A stretch of 64,000 nt of DNA, taken from the NCBI GenBank assembly GCA_036873135.1, contig JAPTYO010000014.1, positions 21,970,952 to 22,034,951 on the forward strand, in the 5' to 3' direction. Source of the DNA: Clarkia xantiana subsp. parviflora. Taxonomy: Eukaryota > Streptophyta > Magnoliopsida > Myrtales > Onagraceae. Below the pieces are notes generated by a model. That model searched no databases, was not told the DNA's origin, and saw nothing but the letters and a program-made list of their open reading frames with translations. The stretch's first letter is position 1; every line of letters starts with the position of its first letter. The position numbers and the translations under genes were made by a program. Below, piece after piece: positions 25,016 through 34,440 of this stretch.

Positions 25016-25823
25016 CAAGCCAAGCTTCACAATAGGGTTAAGGGTTAAGCTTATGTAGAGTTCCAACAAGTCACAACAAAGAGACTGGCAGTGTAGGTAA
25101 TTATTATGAACTTAGGGTCAATCACTTACCATTCACAGTCGGAACAATAGGCATTCCATTGTGGGAATCTATATATTTTCTCTAAATAAAAATGTTATAA
25201 CTTCTAGTTGATGTTTAGATATCGAAACAATTACTAGCAGACATTTAAATAAATTACTAATTATTCTCTTCATCATGGGTCCAAAAAATACGAGAATCCT
25301 AATTGAGCTAGCAATTTATACTAAAACTTGAACTAATAAAATGTTAAAAAGAAAATCTCATCTAGTCTAGCAATTAATCCTACTACCAAAAATTAAGAGC
25401 AATTTGATAATTAACCGTTGTTACTTATTATGTCATACATTGTATTCTATGTATAGATACCAAAAATGGAGCAACAGAAGCTATATAAATTGAGAAGAAC
25501 ACAGCACTCAAATTCGAACGACTGAACCTCAGTTAATACATTTGAAAGCATAACTTTCTGTTAGACCATTACAAGTACGACCATATAACACAACAAAGCC
25601 GAAAGATTGATTTATGATGTTCAGGTCAAAACAAAGGTGAAAATTTGGCCAAAGGGTGAAGAAAACTAAAGTACAATGAAAGACGAAGTTGATTTTCCGA
25701 GATTAAGGCTTCTGTTTATACAACATCACCCGACAAGCCCTAAAATACTGGCGCACAGCTTCACATTTGGCTGTTTATATCTCCGATACATGTCTTCAAG
25801 CAATAAACTCGGCTAATACTAGG
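25016..25823. other. Noncoding DNA between copia A and PRP17
   Basis: 25690-25823 is probable PRP17 3' UTR (minus). At 25131-25170 a short open stretch (SHNGMPIVPTVN on the minus strand) ends in a good donor GGTAAGTG; it could be an old exon, but nothing confirms it. Otherwise AT-rich with no recognised feature. Confidence 0.4.
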
Positions 25824-28288
25824 CTAATCCCTGCAAAGTAGAAGGTTATGTCAAACATTTGATTTGTCATAGAAGCCACAGTAAAAACAAATCTTAACCT
25901 AGTTGGATAAAATGCATGTTCAGTTGGTTGTTAAGGTTCGTGATATTGACATGATATAAAACCAGAATCTTGCCCAAATACAACGGTACTATCTATCTAC
26001 ATGAATACATACTAATACTTAAAGGGGCAATGACAATAGAGATCCCCCTCCTTGATACACTCATTTATCAGTGTACATAAAAGCTATGAGTTTTCGAACC
26101 AAACCACACAAATAGGTATATAGTTATACACATTAAAGGTTTCAGTGGAAAAGGATGAGCAGCTGCACTGCTGCAGTATTGTGCCTATAATTTCGAATGC
26201 TCCAAACTCCATTGTAAAGAAAAATGGTTCAGTTGCACAACTTGTCAAGGTTGAAACGTGGTTGGACAACTTCTACTAAAACTTCTGCCATATGTATTGT
26301 AACAAGTTAAATGCATGCATTACCAGTGATCTGTGCTGTCATGAACAACTTATGGCTAAAGAATGGGGGAAAAAAAATCATTTCCTCCATCAGAACTAAA
26401 CCATTAGCTAAACTAGCCACAGCAAATACGGAAAGTCCAGTAAGAGATACAAATTGCAGTTACCATCAACAGATATATGGTGATGCAGATTAATCAAATA
26501 GGAATGTTATTAGTAAGAGATAGACTCTTACCAGTACTTAATTAAGCCATCCCAGCCACATGTTGCTACTTTACTTTGCTCCAGCGGGTGCCATGCAGCC
26601 CCAATGCAAACCCCCTCGTGGCATTTCAGAGTTCTGAAGACTTTGCAACTCTTCCAGTCCCAAAACCAGCACCGACCCTCTCCATCTCCCGACATTACAA
26701 ACCTCCCATCTGGTGAGAAATTAACTTGACAAGCATATCCAGCTATAATGTGCCCAGCAAATCTCTTCTTCTTATTGAGCTGAAATCTTTCCCTAGTGCT
26801 ATATATAAGAATCTGATTATCCAAACTCTGTGCAGCAAGCCAGTTTGAATTAGGATGAAGCGAAATCGATGGCATCGAATGCATATGTGGCTCACTTATG
26901 TACTTGATAACCACAGGAATCCCGAATTCCCAAACACGGAGTGACTTGTCATCACTTGAGGTCACGAATCTTCGGTTATCATCAACGAAAGTAATAGTAT
27001 TCACAGCACCCAAATGCTGATCATATTCCTGGGTTATCTGTCCAGTGTTCATGTCCCACTGAACAATCTTCTTATCACTCATACCAGCCAACAAAATGTT
27101 CTGCTTATCATCATCAGGATTCAGCTTAACAACATAAGGGACCTTCCCTGTTGAAAAGGTAGATATAACCTGTCCCGTCTCCGTGTCCCAATACTTGATG
27201 TTCTTATCATACCCAGCAGTCAAAAACTTTGTTCCATCATTGCAAAACGAAATATCTCTAACAGCTTTACCGTGCCCCATGTAAGTCCTCATACACTTAC
27301 CCGAATTGAATACATCCCAAATCTTCACTTTTGTATCCATCCCTGCTGAGAGAAGCAAATGCCCATGCTTTGGGAAGAACCTAATAGCAGATACACCCTT
27401 TGTGTGTCCACTCCAAGTATGCACCAATCTCTTTGGTATATAACAGTGATCATTACTTGCCTTAGCATCCTTCGGTGGTGCAATCCAAGATCGGCCCTGA
27501 TAGTCCCTCTCCTCTTTTCCGTGGAAGGTACTCTTGTCAGCGAAAACCTCGCCTTTCTCTCCTCCACCTTTCTCTTCACTTTTCTTCTTAGCATACTCTT
27601 CGGCGTACTTTTTCTGCTCCTCTGTGAGCTCTATCTGTAAGCCCTCCTTTTTTCCAGCCCAAGGAGACTTCTTGTTTTTCGCTAACCACGTGTCAGTGGC
27701 AGGGTTCTGGACCTCTTCAGGGTCTGCCTCATCGGCATCCGCCTCTCCCTCAGCATCCTCCTTCTTCATGTCAATTCTGCGCCTTTTCTGCTCCTGCTGC
27801 GGTATATTGAACACAGAAATCCCATCATTTTTCTTCAGCGTTTCCAAATCGCCCACGTAATTGTTACCGGAAGAAGCAGACGGATCCGCAGCATAACCAT
27901 ATCTCTGGAACGTATTGTACTGCTCATCGAATACAAAGGAGTGAATGGCAGCATCCTCGACGAAACCGAGCTTGTGGTTCCGCATGCCCTGAGCAATCCC
28001 ATCCTTCGCGTACGGGTGGGAGGGGCCGACAATTGGAGCCCAAAGCTGGTCGTATGTAGGATTAAACACGACGGCGCGTTGGGTTGGGTCGATTGGGCGG
28101 CTCAAGGTTTGATTAACTTGGGCTGCCGTGAGGGCGAGCATGGTGTCATCCACCTGAGGAGCGGCGGACTTGGCAGGGAGGAGCCGAGGTGGGGACGACT
28201 CCGGCGAAGACGATACGTCATGCTCTTCCGCATCCCGCTCCCCCAGTTTTTCATCGTTGTCGTCGGCGTACGATCGGAGAAGATCCAT
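25824..28288 (-). CDS. PRP17: Pre-mRNA-processing factor 17 / CDC40 (WD40 spliceosome protein, 587 aa)
   Basis: Second-step splicing factor. The main exon 28288-26532 is one long open frame; a terminal mini-exon 25830-25824 supplies the last codon. The acidic, Ser/Pro-rich N-terminus ([19 protein letters not shown]) is followed by the conserved CDC40 segment [19 protein letters not shown], a basic/acidic linker, and from about residue 285 a seven-bladed WD40 propeller ([20 protein letters not shown] onward; KVKIWDV, IKYWDTE, VQWDMN, LRVWEF, CWFWDW). Length fits plant CDC40 proteins. Unspliced, the frame would end YW-stop; splicing TACTG to GGATTAG gives the family ending KYWD. The 5' leader carries a telo-box at 28314-28322. 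An intact Mutator-like element starts 154 bp upstream of the ATG. Confidence 0.96.
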
Positions 28289-28313
28289 GCTGTAGTTGAT
28301 TGAACAGCAGATG

Positions 28314-28441
28314 AAACCCTAGAATTTTCTGATTTGAATCGGGGAGAAGAGGGTTTACTGCAGTAGTAGTGCAGTGTTATAAGAAACGGACCGGCGATAA
28401 GGCCGGTTGTCAGATCCGTCGGTCCGCATAAGAAATAAGAA
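28314..28441 (-). promoter_or_regulatory. PRP17 leader and residual promoter, with telo-box
   Basis: AAACCCTAG at 28314-28322 (plus strand) lies 26 bp from the ATG. Only about 120 bp separate it from the transposon boundary at 28442, so much of the promoter must be transposon DNA or be very compact. No convincing TATA box was seen between them. Confidence 0.45.
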
Positions 28442-29523
28442 GAGAAAAGTATGAAAAAGATATAACATATTTTGTAATAGATATAAAATATTTTTGTTTG
28501 CACGGTTGTAAAAGATATAACATATTTTGTAATAGATATAACATATTTTATTTTGTTTGTTTTAGATGAATTCTATTAACGCCGTTAAATCCAACCGTTA
28601 AATCATCACATGCTCTGTACATGACTTACTGAAAAAAAAAAAAAATGAAAAATACCTGTTACACTCCTATTCCATCCGGTTAGTAAATAACTCAAATTAG
28701 CATCCTCGATGTCCATGTCCTTATAGGCGGAACAACAATGATGAACTATATATCATCATTTGTGATGATATTCAAAGACATTATATATATAGACTGGCAT
28801 GAACTCCTCTCTATTAAAATCTTTCGTTGTCACCCAAGCTATGTCTTTCATAACTCGAGCCCCGCTTCGTGGATATGGAAGTTGACTCCATGAACCTCCA
28901 ACACTGCATTACTACATCATATATGCATATATGTCATCTTCCACCACCCAAAAGTATAAGGGAACCTAACATTATCAAGTTATTTGATGCCCTTAAGATC
29001 ATCCAGGAGAGCTTTCAAAGCCTATGAATTATCGAGGTTCAAACTTAGAGAAATCTGGTTAGAGGCATTGTTTATAGCTCCAAGTAAGAACACCTTCAGT
29101 TATTTTATATATTATTCATTGAAGTGCTTTTCACTAATGGTTCAAATTAAGCATCGCGATGTTATGATGACAATTGGTTAGGATGCACTTATTCATGGCT
29201 GCTTTGGATATTCACAAAGTACACAAAGATAATTTAACACCTTTAGTCTCTTTTTAAATCGATTTATCGTTATAAAAAAGATTCGAAAAGTGAAATCTCT
29301 AACGTTTAGGAATTGAGCATGAGTTTTGTCCCTCGTGTGCAGATCCAAACTTAAAGGATTGGACTTCTGAGGGTTTTATGTCGTGGTTTTGCAGAAAAGC
29401 ACTGGTGAGGTCGTATCTGCAGCCACAATTAGGTCTTTATTTCTATGCGCTTCCTATCTTTTAATTACTTTCTTGATGTCAGAATTTGCATGCTAATTAA
29501 TTACTTGATCTCTTTATATTCAG

Positions 29524-29631
29524 GATTCACGGTCTAAAGGTGGCAGAGATCGATCGATACCTCTGATTGCTACCGATTTTAAGTTCCGTCGGCAGGGCGT
29601 GTGTCGGGTCCTGGTGTCGGAGTTGGTTAAG
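29524..29631 (+). pseudogene. Captured GNAT-domain exon of a PHD-finger acetyltransferase-like gene
   Basis: Flanked by an AG acceptor and a GT donor (TTAAG|GTAATA). One frame gives IHGLKVAEI and, after an 8-bp shift, PLIATDFKFRRQGVCRVLVS, matching the acetyl-CoA-binding block (R-R-x-G-x-C-R) of the plant PHD-finger/GNAT (IDM1-like) family. The shift is an extra GATCGATA inside a GATCGATCGATA repeat. The fragment is therefore broken and cannot be active. Confidence 0.6.
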
Positions 29632-29891
29632 GTAATAGATCTCATGACACCCATTTTTAAATTTCCCGTGTGTGCTAGCTAGCTAAACTTGAGAAAAAGG
29701 GCAAAATATCATGCACTAATCAAGCTCATAATTAAATATTGACTGCAAAATAGACAAAAAAATATCCAGGTTAGGATCAAGTGTAGAGGATCAAAGTCGT
29801 CTAAAACTGATAATCTGAGATCTTGAGAAACATCCTTTGGGTTTGATCATGTCTCAATCTGATAGGGTTCAACTTATAGGGTGCCCTTTCG

Positions 29892-30122
29892 ATGAGCTTT
29901 GTCGGTACCTCGATGATCCAAGAGCTCCTCCGCAGCTCCACAAAGAAAGCAACCAAGAATCGTGGTGTTGTTACCCATAAGTGCAAGCTCCAGATAACTG
30001 AGAACTCAGATGAAGAATGTGAAGACAAGGGAATCCAACACTCGTTCCAACATGTTTATAAGCGCAAGCTGAGGAGAGAATTCAGGGTGGAAAATGGAGA
30101 AGAAGAGTCTCGGACTCGGTAA
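29892..30122 (+). other. Small unrecognised ORF inside the MULE
   Basis: 76-residue frame starting MSFVGTSMIQELLRSSTKKA and ending in a charged stretch (VYKRKLRREFRVENGEEE). Better amino-acid balance than the surrounding AT-rich DNA, so it may come from a captured exon, but I cannot name a parent family. Coding status unproven. Confidence 0.25.
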
Positions 30123-30479
30123 TCACTTAAGGGCAATTTAGGAACTTCATTTTTTAAAATGTCTACTTAAAATGCATGTGTTCGGCACACAGGTTCACTT
30201 AACACTCATTTAACGAAATATTTAACTTTTTATCTAAAACAACCGTTTTCAAACGTATTACATCTAAAACATATGATAAAAAACATGTTATATCTAAAAA
30301 TATTTTTGACAAACATGTTACATCTTTTTTTATACTTTTCCCAAATAAGAATGCAGTCGGTCTTAACTTAGTGCTGATATATTAAACTATGATGCGGTTA
30401 TTCAAAATATCATAACAACGTATTATATTTTTTAATTAAAAACCTATTTAGTTGCTTGTATAGTAATAGCTAACATAAA

Positions 30480-31100
30480 TTGGTGGTGGCTTCATCGATC
30501 CATAGCTTCGTTCCTTACAACTGCTCAACATTTCTTTTCAATTAATTTATCTCTTTCGTTGTATAGTAATTACATGAACAACTCCCTCCACTCATCAGGA
30601 ATGAAGTGGAATTCTATTTTCATCTTAGCTCTTTGGTGGATTTGAAAAAATAGAAACTCCATCATTTTTAACTAAAAAGAGATTGCTCAGAATCTCTCGA
30701 GCATAATCATTAGTTGGGCTCGGGAGATCTCATCAATCCTTAAGAGACTTAGAATTACGAAGGAGAAAACTATTATCCAAGCAGGATGGAAGCCTCCTCC
30801 TTGTGGTTGGATAAAGTTAAACACCGATGGTTCAGCCATTGATAATCCTGACTCTGCAGAGCTGGTGGTATCTTACGAAACGATCTTGGAGGATGGATTA
30901 AAGGTTTTCAAAGAAGATTAGGAATCACAAATAGTCTTGTGGCTGAAATTTATACAATTAGGGAAGGCCTAATTGTCGCAGAAGATTTGTACATAGATTC
31001 TATCTATGTTGAATCAGATGCCAAAAAAGCCATAAACCTAATTGTCGAGGATTTGAATGAGGATAGACTCCTACGAGGATTTGAATGAGTATAGACCCTA
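30480..31100 (+). pseudogene. LINE ORF2 C-terminal fragment (RNase H-like)
   Basis: On the plus strand: FILALWWI, stop, KNRNSIIFN, then ISWAREI, then GWKPPPCGWIKLNTDGSA, a one-base shift, GGILRNDLGGWIKGF, LVAEIYTIREGLIVAEDL and VESDAKKAINLIVEDL. This is the linker plus RNase H-like domain found at the end of plant LINE ORF2. It differs in sequence from the LINE at 5205-9136. Stops and a frameshift make it dead. Confidence 0.75.
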
Positions 31101-31570
31101 ATGCTTCTAATTGTTGATTGCGGATGTATTGACCTCCTTTATTAAAAAATCTCTAATTTACTAGGGATGATATAGAAATTCAATGAATTCAAATTAATCG
31201 CTATTATCAAATATTATTATTGGTATTTATTTATACATACTAAGCCACCAACAGTATGCGGAACAACACCTAATACTTATAAAATTTAGTCGTCATTAAG
31301 ATATTATTTGTGTATTTAATAATATATCTAATTTTATATATAACTCCTACAATATATTATTGTTATTAAAAAATACATTTAAGCAAGAAAATATTATTAA
31401 TTTTCTCAAAAAATGATGAAGCCTTGTATTAGTAGTAGATCTTGAAATCGTATTTCATAAATCCAAAATCATCTATTATATCAAACTAACAAAGAAAAAT
31501 AATCAACTAATCTTAGCTTTACTTTTTTTTTCCTTTTCAATTTTTGGAAGGAAAAGAAAAGCCCATTGGG

Positions 31571-32275
31571 TTAGAATGGGTGCACATTCTTGCTAAGGCC
31601 GTTGGCGTTGGTGAAGAACCCGACCAGGCCCGGCCGGTACGGCAAGTAAGAACGACGTTTCTCCGGCGCCGCCTTGTTCTTCCCATAGAGCGTCTCGTGC
31701 ACCGGCGCCGGCGACGCTGATGCGTTCTTCTCCTTTTTCTTCTCGGCCTTCTTCGCCTTCTTCTCCGCCGCTTTCACAGAACTTCCGGCGGCAGGATTCA
31801 GGAACACAAACGCATCCTTGCCTTCGCTGCTGCTCCGGTGAACCAAGTCCCTGAACCGCCGCAACCTCGACGACCCCGTTGAGTTGCTCTTCCGCCCGAG
31901 ACCAGCGGCGGACTTAATCTCCTGCACCGTACCTTCCGGCTCCTCCGCTACGAAGAATTTCCTCAAAGGCTCGACCTTTGACGGTCCAGGAGCGGCCTCT
32001 TCGTCGAGAACTCTCCAGTCGAAGAAGGGCAGCGTCGGCCGGATCTGGCCGTTGTGGAAAGCGTCGTCAGCGTAGATCGGCGAGCTGGCAGCGTCGACGC
32101 TAGGGAAAGAAAATTCAAAATCTGAAACCTCGTCGTCTTCTTCTTCGCCGGCGCCGGCGACTGATTCTTCGTGGGGATCAGGAATTGGCTCGAAAGGATC
32201 AGTTTTGAGATCTGGGCCTTCTGTATAGGGTCCGAACCCGTCGGTTTGTTGCTCTTCCGACACTTTATCGGCCAT
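31571..32275 (-). CDS. DUF1645 family protein (234 aa)
   Basis: Single-exon gene. The protein has the marks of the plant DUF1645 family: an acidic N-terminal region leading to DFEFSFPS, then ADDAFHNGQIRPTLPFFDW, RLRRFRDLVHRSSSEGKDAF in the middle, a lysine-rich stretch (KAAEKKAKKAEKKKEK) and the C-terminal signature RRSYLPYRPGLVGFFTNANG. Molecular function is unknown; some family members are tied to stress responses and organ size, which I only mention as family background. Start at 32275 is the first ATG and fits the usual length of 200-300 residues. AAACCCTA lies a few bases upstream in the leader (minus strand). Confidence 0.9.
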   Translation of the reverse strand: MADKVSEEQQTDGFGPYTEGPDLKTDPFEPIPDPHEESVAGAGEEEDDEVSDFEFSFPSVDAASSPIYADDAFHNGQIRPTLPFFDWRVLDEEAAPGPSKVEPLRKFFVAEEPEGTVQEIKSAAGLGRKSNSTGSSRLRRFRDLVHRSSSEGKDAFVFLNPAAGSSVKAAEKKAKKAEKKKEKNASASPAPVHETLYGKNKAAPEKRRSYLPYRPGLVGFFTNANGLSKNVHPF

Positions 32276-32795
32276 GAGTGTAGGGTTTGTGATAGAAAGA
32301 ATTGCAGTGATACAGAGGCTGGGCTGACAGACGTTCTAGAGAGAAGGAGAGTCTGTAATTGGATTTGATGGAGGTCTGTTGGAAACGTATTCACGAGATT
32401 ACACGTTATCTATCACAAGTGACAGACACATACACACGTATCTAAATATATATATTTATTTGTTTATTATTATATTCGAGGGGTTGACTCTGATTAAAAG
32501 TCAATCTGCTTCATTTATATACATACACAAAAATAAAACATAAATGATTTCAGATGTTAGATCTCTTGAAATTAAAATGTGTATATTGTAGACCATTGGT
32601 TGGTATATTTCTGGTGGTGTAGAATCGAAGATCTAGCAACCGTTTCTCCTACTGCTTTGGGGGTGTTGATTGATTTCTTCTCATACTTAGCTGGAAATTA
32701 ATAGAATTTATTGTTTCTTCAGTTTCTCAAGTAGAAACATTATTTATACTATGTACTTATATGTAGCTATATTAATATAACCGACGTGTTTGTTG
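32276..32795. other. Upstream region of the DUF1645 gene
   Basis: Leader and promoter of the minus-strand gene in the first 150-200 bp, including the AAACCCTA motif near 32280-32287; the rest is AT-rich with no recognised feature. A MITE starts just beyond. Confidence 0.4.
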
Positions 32796-32804
32796 AATTA
32801 TAAA

Positions 32805-33288
32805 GGGTTAATAGGTTTTTTGGTCCATAATATTTGATTACTTTTGGGTTTTAGTCTATGATTTTTTTTTTTTGTGCCTAGTTTTGGTACCATATGTTTG
32901 CACATTTTTCTAGTTTTGGTCTGACCGTTACATTCTGTCCATTTTTCCGTTAAGTGACATGTGCAAATCACGAGATACCCCCAGAACTTTCAATTTTGTT
33001 CAAATTTGGGGAAATTGACACTCTAAACCTATTTCAATTTGGACGAAATAAACTAGGTTTAATGGGTCAGATTTGGGGGAATTGACACCCTAAACCTAGT
33101 TCAATGGGTCAATTCCCCCAAATTTGAACAAATTGAAAGTTTATAGTGGATCACGTTACTTGCACATGTCACTTAACGGAAAAAATGGACAGAATATAAC
33201 GGTCGGACCATAACTAGAAATCTGCAAACATATGGTACCAAAACTAGAAAAAAAAAAGAACATCATGGACCGAAAGACCTGTTAACCC
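32805..33288. mobile_element. MULE-type MITE, family copy 2 with 9-bp duplication
   Basis: 484 bp, starting GGGTTAATAGG and ending CCTGTTAACCC, flanked by perfect 9-bp duplications AATTATAAA (32796-32804 and 33289-33297). Long imperfect terminal inverted repeats; no coding capacity. The shared arms read TTTTGGTCCATAAT and CTAGTTTTGGTACCATATG. Confidence 0.93.
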
Positions 33289-33313
33289 AATTATAAATGT
33301 TAAACGTAAACCA

Positions 33314-34098
33314 GAGAACTTATTAGTTATACCGAGTGCGCAACGTAGGATATGTACTTGGCCATCGAAAAATGGACAACACGTTAATGATATGATAAAA
33401 CTAAAAATCATAATGTAGAGAATAAAAATGAATTTATTAATTATTCTCTCTAAACATTAATTACCATTATTAACAAAAAATATTAATTGCCACAAGAATT
33501 ATTTTTATTTATTATGAATAAATATACATAATAGGTAAATCTAATAATAAATATTACATATTATAATTAATAATAAATACAATTTTTTTTCCATATACGA
33601 TATAGCACAATTGTTATTAGTTTTGTGATTTTTTTTTCTTCTAAAACCCTATTGGACGTGTGATTTATGTGAACCCTAGAAGACAATTGACACTTGCCAT
33701 CTAGGGTTCACCACGTTCAATATATTATTTAAAAAGAATCACAAAATTAGTCACACTTGTATTATATTTGTACATTACAAATTATTTTTATTTATAGTTA
33801 TTTTTTAAGAAAAAAAATATTATGCATAATATATTTTAAACAGTGATTTTATCCATTATGTGTAACCGAGGTGCGTAGAATAGGAGGGAAAGCGATTTTG
33901 AATATCTTAATCAAAATATTTTAATATACATTAGTGTAATAAATCTTTTAGTTTTTAATGTTTAGAGAGAGAATAACATCAATTTTTATTCTCTACACTA
34001 TGATTGTTAGTTCTATCATATTAATAATGTGTTGTCCATTTTTTATTAGCCGAGTGCATATCCTACGTGGCGAACTCGGTCTAACAAATAATTTCTCC
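33314..34098. mobile_element. Foldback element with about 150-bp inverted ends
   Basis: The left arm TACCGAGTGCGCAACGTAGG (near 33332) is matched in inverse by CCTACGTGGCGAACTCGGTC (near 34061-34080), and the inner arm (GTAGAGAATAAAAATGAA, TTCTCTCTCTAAAC) also pairs. No ORF. I found no convincing target duplication, so the superfamily is open. Confidence 0.65.
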
Positions 34099-34440
34099 AT
34101 ATCTTCATACTGAATTATGTATTCACATATTATATTAAGATTTCTTCTACAATGCTTACTATTCATTTTGTATGATTTTTTTTTTTTTTTTCAAAACACC
34201 ATGGTTTATGTGCCATTAGGGGAATATTTACCTCAAACACCATAAATTAACTTTTCTCTTTATATCTACTTTTGCTACTCAACATGAAAAATTGTTCCTC
34301 TATATTCCGTAGTGAAAAAAAAAGTAAAAGATTTTTTTTTTTTTTTTAAAGTTTAGGTAGTTTTTTTTATTTAAATTATTAGCTTGGACGAGTAGTAAAG
34401 TCTGGTAGATTTAGAGGGAAAATGAATATATCTAATACTG
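34099..34440. other. AT-rich spacer with poly-T runs
   Basis: Poly-T stretches near 34175-34190 and 34330-34348; no gene or element end recognised. Confidence 0.4.

Larger units (their letters stand above)
28442..30342. mobile_element. Mutator-like non-autonomous element with captured coding sequence (Pack-MULE candidate)
   Basis: Bounded by GAGAAAAGTATGAAAAAGAT and an inverted GGGAAAAGTATAAAAAAAGA, with perfect 9-bp duplications AAATAAGAA (28433-28441; 30343-30351), the Mutator signature. Terminal inverted repeats extend roughly 100-200 bp with AGATATAACATATTTTGTAA-like repeats, duplicated on the left arm (about 28455 and 28511). The middle is richer in GC and holds exon-like blocks: 29343-29404, 29524-29631 (GNAT fragment) and an open stretch 29892-30122. 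No transposase. This is the architecture of gene-fragment-carrying MULEs. Confidence 0.87.

Noticed and set aside
25001..25080. Remnant of the 5' LTR of copia A
   Set aside because: Only 18 bp match the 3' LTR; the next bases differ completely.
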